DNA of 64,000 nt, taken from Candidatus Rokuibacteriota bacterium (lineage in GTDB: Bacteria > Methylomirabilota > Methylomirabilia > Rokubacteriales > CSP1-6). Location of the stretch: contig QHSU01000057.1 of assembly GCA_003220535.1 (NCBI GenBank), forward strand, positions 231,397 through 295,396. The letters are read 5' to 3'. The notes beneath the pieces are model-generated. The model was not told the DNA's origin, ran no database searches, and saw only the letters and a list, made by a program, of their open reading frames with translations. Below are positions 1 to 7,766 of the stretch, piece after piece (positions within the stretch are counted from its first letter, which is position 1; each line of letters opens with the position of its first letter). The position numbers and the translations under genes were made by a program.

Positions 1-362
1 CCGAGCGCGTAGCCGTGCACCGCGGCGATCACCGGCTTCCAGTTGACGGTGTCGCCGAGCCCGTTTTCTCGCGATCGCCGTCCAGCCGGCCCGCCGAGCC
101 GCTTGAGCTCCTCGCGCGTGCGGAGCTGCCGCTGCTGCACGTCGGCCCCGGAGCAAAAGGCGCGGCCGGCCCCGCTGAGAATCGCGACCTTGAGCTCGGG
201 GTCGGCGTCGAACGCGAAGAGTGCGTCGTTGACGTCTTCGACCAGCTGGTCGTTGGCCGCGTTGAGCTTCTCCGGGCGGTTCAGGATGATATGGCACACC
301 GCGCCCTTCGTCTCGTACCGCACCGTTCCGAATTTCGGCGTGCCGTTGTCCCGTGTGGTCAT
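1..362 (-). CDS. Enoyl-CoA hydratase/isomerase family protein (partial, C-terminus outside window)
   Basis: This frame is absent from the ORF track because it runs off the left edge. Reading the minus strand from ATG at 362 gives a crotonase N-terminus: ILNRPEKLNA, then AFCSGADV, which forms the first oxyanion-hole strand, then AVHGYALG at the window edge, where the second oxyanion-hole glycine segment normally begins. About 120 residues are visible of a family usually near 260. Crotonases hydrate or isomerise acyl-CoA thioesters in the cytoplasm. The exact substrate cannot be told. It lies downstream of the LLM-class oxidoreductase on the same strand and is unrelated to the EPS locus. Confidence 0.9.
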   Translation of the reverse strand, partial: MTTRDNGTPKFGTVRYETKGAVCHIILNRPEKLNAANDQLVEDVNDALFAFDADPELKVAILSGAGRAFCSGADVQQRQLRTREELKRLGGPAGRRSRENGLGDTVNWKPVIAAVHGYAL

Positions 363-452
363 CGGAAGCTCCCTGACTGCTTCTTCACGCTCGTCTCGGC
401 CAGCGGGGCAGCCCGGCGACGGCCCGCGGCTCGCACTGCCGCCGTCGCGAGC

Positions 453-1499
453 TCATTTGAACGCCGGCATCACTTGCTGCGTGAGGATCTGCAAGGTCCG
501 CGTCTCCTGCCCCTTCGGCAAGAGCCCACCCGGGTTCAACTCGGCCGCGACGCCGTTCAGACTGAGCTCTTCCCGGAGCTGCGTGAAACGGCCGACCAGG
601 CCCGGGCCGGTGCCGAAGGCGACCTTGGTGCTCAGGATCTCGGGGTACGTGAGGGTCGACAGGGTCTTGGCTTGAGCCACGCGTCGCTCGGCCGGGCCGG
701 TCCCGGCACGCCCGATCGGCGCGCGAGTCAGATCAGCCTGACGCTGGAAGTAGTACATGATGGTTTCCTCCGGCTCTTCCACGGCGGCCTTCTCGGTGGG
801 AGCGGCGTACACCGGGATCCGGAGGCACACGTCGCCGTCGCCGGCGTGGCCCGCTTCGCGCCACGCTTCGCGATAGCGTCGCACGTGTCCGGCCAGCTCG
901 GGGATGTTCATGCCCCGAAGCCCGACGAAAATCGGCAGGCCCATCCGGCCGACGTGCGGAAAGGTCTCCGGGGTCGTCGCGGCCATCCGGACCGGCGGAT
1001 GCGGCTGTTGATACGGGCGCGGGGTGACCGTGGTGTCGGCGAAGCGGTAGAACTTGCCTTCATAGCTGAAGGGCTCGCCCTTCCAGGCCGTCAGGATGAT
1101 CTCCAGGGCTTCGAAGAACCGCGCCTGGCTCTCTTGGTAGGGAACGCCGAGCGCGTCGTAGGCGCGCGGGCCTCCGCTTCGGCCCACGCCGAAATCGAAC
1201 CGTCCCTGGCTCAGGTGATCGAGCGTCGCGACCTCGCCGGCGACGCGGAGCGGGTGGTTCAACGGAAGGAGCTGTACCGCCGTGCCGACGCGCAGGCGCC
1301 GGGTCCGCGCCACGATCCAGCTCGCGACCAGAAGGGGCGCCGACAGCACCGAGCGGGTGGGGTTGACGAGCATTTCCGCCAGCCACACGACGTCGAGCCC
1401 CCAGCTCTCCGCTGCGTCGACGAGCTCGAACAGCTCGCGGAATGCGTCGCCCTGGCTACTCCCACGCCGTATCTGCTCGGTGAAAATTCCGAAGTCCAT
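453..1499 (-). CDS. LLM-class flavin-dependent oxidoreductase (bacterial luciferase-like)
   Basis: The protein is 348 residues starting MDFGIFTEQI at ATG 1499, preceded by a GGGAG Shine-Dalgarno stretch. The ORF-track start at 1673 adds about 58 residues of non-family sequence and reaches into the flanking repeat, so I reject it. Family features are VWLAEML near residue 40, the RVGTAVQLLPLNHPLR strand, FDFGVGRSGGPRAYDALGVP, and a C-terminal FGTGPGLV segment. These enzymes use FMNH2 or F420 to oxygenate or reduce small substrates. The substrate is unknown. It sits about 90 bp upstream of the enoyl-CoA hydratase, so the two may be co-transcribed in a catabolic operon. Confidence 0.9.
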   Translation of the reverse strand: MDFGIFTEQIRRGSSQGDAFRELFELVDAAESWGLDVVWLAEMLVNPTRSVLSAPLLVASWIVARTRRLRVGTAVQLLPLNHPLRVAGEVATLDHLSQGRFDFGVGRSGGPRAYDALGVPYQESQARFFEALEIILTAWKGEPFSYEGKFYRFADTTVTPRPYQQPHPPVRMAATTPETFPHVGRMGLPIFVGLRGMNIPELAGHVRRYREAWREAGHAGDGDVCLRIPVYAAPTEKAAVEEPEETIMYYFQRQADLTRAPIGRAGTGPAERRVAQAKTLSTLTYPEILSTKVAFGTGPGLVGRFTQLREELSLNGVAAELNPGGLLPKGQETRTLQILTQQVMPAFK

Positions 1500-1644
1500 G
1501 AGGTCTCCCTTCCTGGCGCCCGCGGCCGTGACGACCCTCGCTCCCATCGCGCGGTCGGCCAGGGGCTTTCCGCCGTGACAGGGCCACCAGGTGACTCCTG
1601 CCCGGCCCACCGGGAGCGATACTGCTCCGGCGCCGACCGTGCCG

Positions 1645-1964
1645 TCAAGGAGCCCGTGAGCACGAGCACTCATCGTTCTCGGGCCTCCGGCGAATTTCTG
1701 GAAATTGTTTGGGTTCTTCGGGGGAATTTCCTGACGACTTATAGGGGAGATTTCCTGACGACTTATAGGGGAGACCCCGAATTGAGCGCCACCGGCGCGT
1801 ACTCTACCGTAGCAGTGCTGTGAGGCAAACGGGGGCGATGAGTCCGTCGCAGGGCCGGTATCGCCCGGGGGGCTCGGCGATGATGACGACAGTGAGGTGG
1901 GCGGGTGCCGCGGCAGTCGCAGCGGCGGCGCTGGTGCTCGGGCCTGGGCGTCCTCTGGCCGCCC
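1645..1964. repeat. Left copy of long direct repeat flanking the EPS locus
   Basis: By eye this segment aligns almost base for base with 57873-58165 in the same orientation. It begins at a shared TCAAGG and CCCGTGAGCACGAGCACTCAT, and ends inside a shared signal-peptide coding stretch (CCTGGGCGTCCTCTGGCC). It differs by point changes and by an extra 24-bp tandem unit. Shared elements include an AT-richer promoter-like patch (ACTTATAGGGG), a GAGTCC/GGGCTC outer stem around a GGGCCG hairpin, and the start codon. The two copies bracket about 56 kb. Confidence 0.9.
1727..1774. repeat. 24-bp perfect tandem duplication (2 units)
   Basis: Two identical 24-bp units, 1727-1750 and 1751-1774, contain CCTGACGACTTATAGGGGA. 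The right-hand copy of the long repeat has a single related unit with TTATTGGGG. Because the unit includes a possible -10 element (TTATAG), the duplication could double a promoter element. That role is only inferred. Confidence 0.85.
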
Positions 1965-2005
1965 ACCAGCCCGAGACTCTCGCGAACAGCATCACGTTGG
2001 AGTAG
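1880..2005 (+). pseudogene. Orphan signal peptide of a lost Wza-type export protein
   Basis: ATG 1880 opens a 41-residue ORF. Its first 27 or so residues (MMTTVRWAGA to GRPLAA) match the signal peptide of the intact export protein at 58084. After the alanine-rich cleavage region the sequence becomes HQPETLANS, unrelated to the YTIGPEDLLD export domain, and stops at TAG 2005. The SLBB/Poly_export body is missing. I read it as the truncated end of a duplicated leader, followed immediately by the NusG-like gene. It could be expressed as a short exported peptide, but there is no sign of selection for that. Confidence 0.75.
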
Positions 2006-2006
2006 G

Positions 2007-2040
2007 CGGTCGGGCTGGTCCGCTCGGCGGACCCAGACCG
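2007..2040 (+). terminator. Strong hairpin upstream of the NusG-like gene
   Basis: The core stem GGTCCGC-TCG-GCGGACC is extended outward by CT/AG and CGGT/ACCG pairs around a small GGG bulge. There is no T-tract after it, so it is not a canonical intrinsic terminator. Its position in the leader of an EPS operon led by a NusG paralogue makes an attenuation or pausing role plausible, but that is inference. Confidence 0.45.
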
Positions 2041-2119
2041 CGAGGAACGACGTGCACCGCTCTGCGTGGTTCGGCCCCCGACCGGGAGGCGCGAAACCAA
2101 AAGGGGCGAAGCCCATCCG

Positions 2120-2698
2120 ATGAACGACGCGACGATGCTCCAGCCGATATCTCGGACGTACGACACGGCCATGATCCACGACGCTGCCGTGTGTGCGTCG
2201 CCGGCGTGGCACGCCCTGTGGACGCGGAGCCACTGCGAGCAGCTGGTCCACGACCAGCTGACAGCCAAGGGATTCGACCTGTTCCTGCCGATGATCGACC
2301 GGTGGTCACGGCGCGGCGGGCTTCGGCACCTCATCCGTATCCCGATGTTCCCGGGTTACGTCTTCCTCAACGGTGTGGTGGACAAGGCGAGCTACGTCGA
2401 AGTCGTGAAAGCGCGCGGGCTGGTGCGAGTGCTCGGCGAGCGCTGGAACCGACTCGCGACCGTCCCTGACGGGGAGCTCGAGGTGATCCGGCGGATCGTC
2501 GGTGCCCGAGTACCTGCCCTGCCGTACGCCTATTTGCGCGAGGGCCAGCGGGTGCGGATCACCCGCGGGCCGCTGGAAGACGTGGAAGGCATTCTCGTTC
2601 GCACCAAACCGAATCGGGGCCTGCTCGTGGTGTCGATCGACCTCCTGCAGCGCAGCGTGGCCGCGCACGTGGACTGCACCTGGGTCGTCGCGGCGTAG
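2120..2698 (+). CDS. NusG/RfaH-family transcription elongation factor of the EPS operon
   Basis: The protein is 192 residues from ATG 2120; the ORF-track start at 2066 adds 18 residues of non-conserved sequence. An N-terminal NGN domain (about residues 28-120) begins WHALWTRSHCEQ and includes IPMFPGYVFL. A C-terminal KOW segment begins LREGQRVRITRGPLEDVEG. Specialised NusG paralogues (RfaH, UpxY, LoaP) bind RNA polymerase and suppress premature termination in long polysaccharide operons. Its place as first gene of a roughly 50-kb EPS locus fits that role. A strong hairpin lies about 80 bp upstream. No clear ops element was found. Confidence 0.88.
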   Translation: MNDATMLQPISRTYDTAMIHDAAVCASPAWHALWTRSHCEQLVHDQLTAKGFDLFLPMIDRWSRRGGLRHLIRIPMFPGYVFLNGVVDKASYVEVVKARGLVRVLGERWNRLATVPDGELEVIRRIVGARVPALPYAYLREGQRVRITRGPLEDVEGILVRTKPNRGLLVVSIDLLQRSVAAHVDCTWVVAA

Positions 2699-2716
2699 GC
2701 CCCAGGGAGGAGAAGC

Positions 2717-3340
2717 ATGACGAGCATGAGGGCGCTGCCCGGATGGGCTGGCACCGCGGGGTTCGTTCTGTCGCTGATCCTCACCGGACTCGCGGCGGCG
2801 CAGGAACAGCCGAGGGCACCCTCCGGGGCCCTGGGGTCCGGGGCCGTGGCGATGGACGGCGCGTACAAGATCGGGCCCGACGACGTCCTCGACATCGCCG
2901 TGTGGAACAACGCGACCGTCAGCCGCGCCGTGCCGGTCCGCCCGGACGGTAAGATCTCGCTTCCGCTGCTCAATGACGTGCCGGTGGCCGGCCTCACCCC
3001 GATGCAGCTGCGGGACGTCCTGACCAAAAAGCTCGCCGAGTTCATGCCGTCGCCTGAAGTCTCCGTCATCGTACGAGAGGTCCGGAGCTTCAACATCTCC
3101 GTCGTCGGCGAGATCAGGAACCCGGGCCGCTACGAGCTCAAGGGCCGGACCACTGTGCTGGACGCTCTCGCCAGGGCCGGCCCGTTCAACGACTTCGCCT
3201 CGCGCGGGCGAATCTTCGTCCTCAGGCCCAACGGAGTGGCCGTGAAGCGAATTCCCTTCAACTACGGCAAGGTTATCGCGGCGGACGCGGAGCACGAGAA
3301 CTTCGTCCTCCAGCCCGGCGACATCGTCGTGGTGCCTTAG
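2717..3340 (+). CDS. Polysaccharide export protein, Wza/EpsE type (copy 1)
   Basis: 207 residues with a GGGAGGAG ribosome site before ATG 2717. A signal peptide spans about residues 1-28 (FVLSLILTGLAAAQ). There is no lipobox cysteine, so unlike Wza it is probably not a lipoprotein. The Poly_export domain starts YKIGPDDVLDIAVWNN near residue 50 and contains VRPDGKISLPLL. The SLBB-like half contains VVGEIRNPGRYELKG. It ends at IVVVP, so it lacks the C-terminal outer-membrane helix of enteric Wza. Role: periplasmic/outer-membrane exit channel for EPS. It is followed 2 nt later by the Wzz gene and has a paralogue at 58084. Confidence 0.92.
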   Translation: MTSMRALPGWAGTAGFVLSLILTGLAAAQEQPRAPSGALGSGAVAMDGAYKIGPDDVLDIAVWNNATVSRAVPVRPDGKISLPLLNDVPVAGLTPMQLRDVLTKKLAEFMPSPEVSVIVREVRSFNISVVGEIRNPGRYELKGRTTVLDALARAGPFNDFASRGRIFVLRPNGVAVKRIPFNYGKVIAADAEHENFVLQPGDIVVVP

Positions 3341-3342
3341 GA

Positions 3343-4875
3343 ATGCTGCATCCGGTCGGTAAGGGCACGGTGCTCGAGCTGGGGCTCGAGATGTGGGGCC
3401 GCCGGCAGTGGCTCGCGCTCGGGGTCTTTGCGCTGACGCTCGCCGGCGCGGTCGGCATCGCGACGTTCCTGCCGAACATCTATCGGTCGACGGCCACCGT
3501 GCTCGTGCAGCGCCACCAGGTACCCGAGGCCTTCGTCAGATCTTCCGTCACCGGCGAGCTCGAGACCAGGCTCCAGACCATCAACCAGGAGATCCTGAGC
3601 CGCGCGAAGCTGGAGGGTCTGATCACTCGTCTCGCCCTATATCCGGATTTGAGGAAGCGGGCGCCGGTGGAGGCGGTCGTCGAGCAAATGCGACGCGACA
3701 TCCAGCTCGAGCTCAAAGGGGTTGAACAGCCGGTGGCCGGCCGGAGTGCCACCGTCTCGTTCAACCTCAGCTACCGCGGGCGCGATCCGGAGACCGTCGC
3801 GAAGGTCACCAATACGCTCGCGTTCTTGTACGTCGAGGAGAATTCGAAGGTCCGGGAGCAGCAGGCGTCCCAAACCGCGCAGTTCCTGGGAATCCAGCTC
3901 GCGGAAGCGAAGAAGCGGGTAGACGCGCAGGAAGCGCAGGTTCGCGACTTCAGGGCGCGCCATACCGGTGAGCTTCCCCAGCAGATGGGAGTGAACCTCG
4001 CCACGCTGGAGCGACTCCAGGCCCAGCTCCACTTGAACAGCGCGAACCAGCTGCGGGCGCGGGATCAGCGGATGAGGCAGCTGGCCGCGCCGGAGGGGGG
4101 CGACGCCGTGGGAGCCTTCGACACCCCGACCACCAAGCTGGCGAAGCTGAAACGACAGCTGCTGGACCTCCGTACGCGCTTCAGCGACAAGTATCCGGAC
4201 GTCGTGCGCGTGAAGGGAGAGATCGCCGCTCTCGAACGCGAGATCGCCGCATCGAAACCGGACGGGAACCCGGCCACCGACGCGGTCGCGCTCAACGAGC
4301 CGGACGCGGAGATCAAGGCGCTCAAGGCCGAGGAGCAGCGTCTCCGGCGCGACATCAGCGCCTATCAGCGACGTGTCGAGAACTCCCCTCAGCGCGAGCA
4401 GGAGTTCCAGGAGATGGCGCGGGGCTTCGAGACGGCGAAGGAGACCTACACCTCGCTCTTGAAGCGGTACGAGGACGCCCAGCTCGCGGAGAGTATGGAG
4501 CACAGCCGGCAGGGCGAGCAGTTCCGGATCCTGGATTCCGCCATTCCAGCCAAGCAGCCGCTGGCGCCGAACCGGATCCGGCTCATCCTCGTCGGCGTGC
4601 TGTTCTCCCTCGGGGCGGCGGCGGCAGCGGCGGTGCTGGCCGAGCGGCTCGACACCTCCTTCCATACGTTCGACGACCTCCGGTTGTTCGCCAAGGTGCC
4701 AGTGCTGGCGAGCATCCCGAACGTGGCGAGCGCCGCCGAGACGGCCCGGCTGGCCCGTCGGCGCTGGCTGGCGACGGCCTCGATCATGCTCGGGCTGGCG
4801 CTCGTCGTGCTGGCGGCCTATCAGGTTGCGCACGGAAACGAGCAGCTGGTCCGGATCCTGTCCCGGGGCGCCTGA
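3343..4875 (+). CDS. Wzz-type polysaccharide chain-length determinant with long coiled coil (copy 1)
   Basis: 510 residues. A Wzz domain begins with a membrane helix near residues 23-43 (LGVFALTLAGAVGIATFL) followed by YRSTATVLVQR. A long periplasmic coiled coil covers roughly residues 160-380. A second helix lies near 420 and a third hydrophobic stretch near 475-495 (LGLALVVLAAYQVAHG). No kinase domain is fused; the kinase is the separate gene at 5870. It matches inner-membrane co-polymerases of EPS systems associated with XrtA. The paralogue at 58664 lacks most of the coiled coil. Confidence 0.92.
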   Translation: MLHPVGKGTVLELGLEMWGRRQWLALGVFALTLAGAVGIATFLPNIYRSTATVLVQRHQVPEAFVRSSVTGELETRLQTINQEILSRAKLEGLITRLALYPDLRKRAPVEAVVEQMRRDIQLELKGVEQPVAGRSATVSFNLSYRGRDPETVAKVTNTLAFLYVEENSKVREQQASQTAQFLGIQLAEAKKRVDAQEAQVRDFRARHTGELPQQMGVNLATLERLQAQLHLNSANQLRARDQRMRQLAAPEGGDAVGAFDTPTTKLAKLKRQLLDLRTRFSDKYPDVVRVKGEIAALEREIAASKPDGNPATDAVALNEPDAEIKALKAEEQRLRRDISAYQRRVENSPQREQEFQEMARGFETAKETYTSLLKRYEDAQLAESMEHSRQGEQFRILDSAIPAKQPLAPNRIRLILVGVLFSLGAAAAAAVLAERLDTSFHTFDDLRLFAKVPVLASIPNVASAAETARLARRRWLATASIMLGLALVVLAAYQVAHGNEQLVRILSRGA

Positions 4876-4895
4876 CCGGAGGAGGGTTTGAGCCG

Positions 4896-5873
4896 ATGTA
4901 CCTGACCTTTTACGGCTTCAAAGAAAGGCCGTTCAACGCGACGCCCGATCCGAGGTTTCTCTACCTCACGCCGGGACACCGCGAGGCCTTCGCCCAGCTC
5001 GTGTACAGCGTGCGAGGGAACCGCGGGTTCCTCGTGTTGACCGGCGAGGTCGGAACCGGCAAGACGACCCTCCTCCACGCGTTCCGCCAGCGACTCGACG
5101 GCACGGCCGCGGTTGCGCACGTCTTCAACTCGACGCTGCCGTTCGACGAGCTGCTCGAGTTCGTGCTCGAGGAGCTGGGCGTGCCCACCCCCGCGAGCTC
5201 ACCGGCGCAGCGACTGCTCGCCCTGCGGCGCTTCATGCTCGACCGTCGGCGCGCCGGCCAGAACACCGTGCTCATTCTCGACGAAGCGCAGAACCTCGAG
5301 ACGGCGACGCTCGAAAAGATCCGCTTGCTCTCCAACCTCGAGACGCCGACGGAGAAGCTCCTGCAGATCCTGCTGGTTGGCCAGCCGGAGCTGTGGACGA
5401 AGCTCGAGCGCCCGGAGCTTCGCCAGCTCCTGGAGCGGATCGAGCTCCGGTGCAGCCTTTCCCCGTTATCGCGCGATCAGATCCGCGACTATGTCAAGAT
5501 CCGGCTCCGTGTTGCGGGCAGCCGCGACCTCGAGCTCTTCAGCGACCGGGCGCAAGACCGGATTGCGGCCTACTCGCGGGGAATCCCGCGCCGCGTGAAC
5601 ATTCTGTGCGACCACTGCCTGGTCATTGGCTACGCCGACCAGCGGCGGCGGATCGACGTCGACATCGTCGACCAGGCCATCGAGTCGCTCCATGGCGCAG
5701 CCCGGCGTCCGGCGCGCCGGCCCGCTGCGCTGGCCTGGACAACTCGCGACACGCAGCGGCGCCACGGCGATCCCGGCGAACACCGCCGCGGCGGCCGCGC
5801 CCAGGAGCCAGCGTGCGAAACCGCGCATCTCCTCACGTTCGCGCGCCACGTGCGCGACCTGTTCCTGCGATGA
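4896..5873 (+). CDS. ExeA/GspA-like AAA ATPase of XrtA-type EPS loci
   Basis: 325 residues, opening MYLTFYGFKERPFNATPDPR, the hallmark N-terminus of the secretion-ATPase family found in exosortase-associated EPS operons. Walker A GEVGTGKTTLL is at about 50-60, Walker B TVLILDEAQN near 124-133, and an arginine-finger region RIELRCSLSPLS follows. The C-terminal 60 residues are low-complexity and Arg/Ala-rich. A good ribosome site (GGAGGAGGG) precedes ATG 4896. Its stop overlaps the kinase start by 4 nt. The role in export is not biochemically defined in the family. No exosortase was found in the window. Confidence 0.88.
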   Translation: MYLTFYGFKERPFNATPDPRFLYLTPGHREAFAQLVYSVRGNRGFLVLTGEVGTGKTTLLHAFRQRLDGTAAVAHVFNSTLPFDELLEFVLEELGVPTPASSPAQRLLALRRFMLDRRRAGQNTVLILDEAQNLETATLEKIRLLSNLETPTEKLLQILLVGQPELWTKLERPELRQLLERIELRCSLSPLSRDQIRDYVKIRLRVAGSRDLELFSDRAQDRIAAYSRGIPRRVNILCDHCLVIGYADQRRRIDVDIVDQAIESLHGAARRPARRPAALAWTTRDTQRRHGDPGEHRRGGRAQEPACETAHLLTFARHVRDLFLR

Positions 5874-6784
5874 GTAAATTCCATGAAGCGCTCGAGCGGG
5901 CCGACACGGAGGAGGCCCTCGGGACGACGGCGTCCGCGCCCCGCCGCACGGTCGACGTGTCCGCGTCGCCGGCACCCGAAGCACCGTCCGTTGAGGTGCC
6001 GCCGGCCGCGCCACCACACTTCCCGCGGCCGGTCTTCGAGGCACCGCCGAGGGCGACCAAGCGCGAGGTCGATCGCGCGGACCGCATCGAGGCGTGCCTC
6101 GTGAGCCTGCTCGATCCCAGGTCGTTCGAGGCCGAGCAGTACCGCGTGCTCCGCCATGTCGTGGAGACGCTGCGCAAGGGCGCCAACCTCCAGGTCCTGG
6201 CGGTCACAAGCCCCGGGGTCGGAGACGGCAAGACCACGATCGCCATCAACCTCGCGGGCGCGCTCGCGCAAGCCGTGGACGCTCGCGTCCTGCTAGTGGA
6301 CATCGACATTCGTCGGCCGGCGGTGGCGCGACAGCTGGGGCTCGCCGGCTCGAAACGCTCGCTCGTGACCACGCTCCTGGATGCGAGCTTCACGCTCGAG
6401 AACTCGGTGGAGCGCCTCGCCCACTTCAACCTCTCGGTGCTGCCGGCGGGCGAGCCCGCGGTCGCGCCCTACGAGGTGCTCAAATCTCCGCGGCTCGAGG
6501 CGCTGCTCGACGAAGCGCGGCAATGCTACGACTACATCGTCCTCGATACACCGCCGTTCCTTCCCGTCCCGGACTGCCGGGTCATCGCGAAGTGCGTCGA
6601 TGGGTTTCTCACCGTGGTCAAGGCGCATCGAACGCTGCGGGGTGAGCTGGCGCAGACCCTGGATCTGATGGACCCGGCGAAGGTCGTGGGCCTCGTGTTC
6701 AACGGCGACCATGCGCGCCGCTCCAGCTACTACGACGTGTACACGGCCCCGCCGCGCAGACGTCGCCTGTGGAGGAGCCCGTAA
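5870..6784 (+). CDS. CpsD/CapB-type tyrosine-protein kinase (BY-kinase)
   Basis: 304 residues from ATG 5870, overlapping the ATPase stop; the ORF-track start at 5393 is internal to that gene. The N-terminal 70 residues are Pro/Ala-rich and disordered-looking. The ParA-like kinase fold has Walker A SPGVGDGKTT (about 114-123), Walker A' VLLVDIDIRRP and Walker B YDYIVLDTPPF. The C-terminus carries a short tyrosine cluster (SSYYDVY) suited to autophosphorylation, shorter than in enteric kinases. It regulates EPS polymerisation through the separate Wzz protein, as in Gram-positive CpsC/CpsD pairs. The gene overlaps the next by 16 nt. Confidence 0.9.
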   Translation: MSKFHEALERADTEEALGTTASAPRRTVDVSASPAPEAPSVEVPPAAPPHFPRPVFEAPPRATKREVDRADRIEACLVSLLDPRSFEAEQYRVLRHVVETLRKGANLQVLAVTSPGVGDGKTTIAINLAGALAQAVDARVLLVDIDIRRPAVARQLGLAGSKRSLVTTLLDASFTLENSVERLAHFNLSVLPAGEPAVAPYEVLKSPRLEALLDEARQCYDYIVLDTPPFLPVPDCRVIAKCVDGFLTVVKAHRTLRGELAQTLDLMDPAKVVGLVFNGDHARRSSYYDVYTAPPRRRRLWRSP

Positions 6785-7737
6785 GGATCGTCGCCCTGGG
6801 CGGCGGCACCGGGCTGCCGGCCGTCCTCACAGGGTTGCGCCGGTACCTCCCGGCGAGCTCCAGCATCACCGCGATCGTGACTGCTGCGGACGACGGTGGG
6901 AGCTCAGGGGCCCTGCGAAAGGAATATGGCGTCCTCCCACCCGGAGACATCCGCAACTGCCTGATCGCGCTGGCCCGGGTGGCGCCGGAGGTAAGGGCCG
7001 CGCTCCAGTATCGGTTCGACGGAGGGGTCGCTCAGCACCCGGTGGGGAACCTTCTGCTGGCGGCGCTCGACATGGTCGCGACCGACGAGGTGACGGCGAT
7101 CCGGCTGGCGGCCGAACTGCTCGGCGTGGACGATCTCATCCTGCCATCGACCACGCAGCGCGTTCACCTGGTCGCCGACCTCATGGATGGACGCTCGGTG
7201 TCCGGCGAATCCGAGATCCCGCGGAGCGGCGCTCCGATCGAGCGCGTCCGGATCGATCCGCCCGAGGCGGCCGCGGCGCCTGGAGTGCTGGAGGCGCTGC
7301 ACGCTGCGGACGTGATGATCCTGGGTCCCGGGAGCCTCTACACGAGCCTCCTCGCCACCCTGGTCGTCCCGGGCGTGGTCGAGGCGGTGACACGCTCGCG
7401 AGCGGTCCGGATCTTCGTGTGCAACTCGATGACCGAGCCTGGCGAGACCGACGGATATGACGTCGCCGGGCATCTCCGGGCCCTGGCCGCTCATGGTCTG
7501 CCGTCGGAGGCGCTCGAGTACGTCATCGTCAACACGACTCCGATTCCGTCCAAGATTCTCGCCCGATACGCCGTCGAGGGCGCGAGGCCCGTGGACCCCG
7601 ACTTCGTGCTCCCCGGCGAGCCGCCGGCGATCGTCCGCGCCGATCTCCTCGAGCCCGGTCCGAAGGTCAGGCACGCCCCCGACAAGCTCGGGCCCATCCT
7701 GTGCGACCTGGCGGCCAGGCGCCTGGAGTGGGCGTAG
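6769..7737 (+). CDS. yvcK: YvcK/CofD-like (gluconeogenesis factor family) protein
   Basis: 322 residues from GTG 6769, overlapping the kinase gene. Family motifs: [17 protein letters not shown] at the N-terminus, [36 protein letters not shown] and [13 protein letters not shown]. YvcK proteins bind UDP-sugars and affect cell-wall and carbon metabolism. The related CofD transfers phospholactate in F420 synthesis, but the sequence looks YvcK-like. Its position between a BY-kinase and a phosphoglycosyl transferase is notable, because YvcK of other bacteria is a phosphorylation target and UDP-GlcNAc sensor. A link to EPS flux is inference. Confidence 0.88.
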   Translation: MEEPVRIVALGGGTGLPAVLTGLRRYLPASSSITAIVTAADDGGSSGALRKEYGVLPPGDIRNCLIALARVAPEVRAALQYRFDGGVAQHPVGNLLLAALDMVATDEVTAIRLAAELLGVDDLILPSTTQRVHLVADLMDGRSVSGESEIPRSGAPIERVRIDPPEAAAAPGVLEALHAADVMILGPGSLYTSLLATLVVPGVVEAVTRSRAVRIFVCNSMTEPGETDGYDVAGHLRALAAHGLPSEALEYVIVNTTPIPSKILARYAVEGARPVDPDFVLPGEPPAIVRADLLEPGPKVRHAPDKLGPILCDLAARRLEWA

Positions 7738-7766
7738 GACTGGAACCCGGCGGCAGAAGGCTCCCT

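Noticed and set aside
1820-1875. CGATGAGTCCGT string resembling part of a hammerhead ribozyme core
   Set aside because: The CUGAUGA and GAAA elements and three stems are not present; pairing is better explained as one extended hairpin near the ribosome site.
2001-2015. GGCGGT string similar to the RfaH ops element (GGCGGTAGC)
   Set aside because: Only the first six bases match and they fall at the base of a hairpin, not in its loop, so an ops assignment is not supported.
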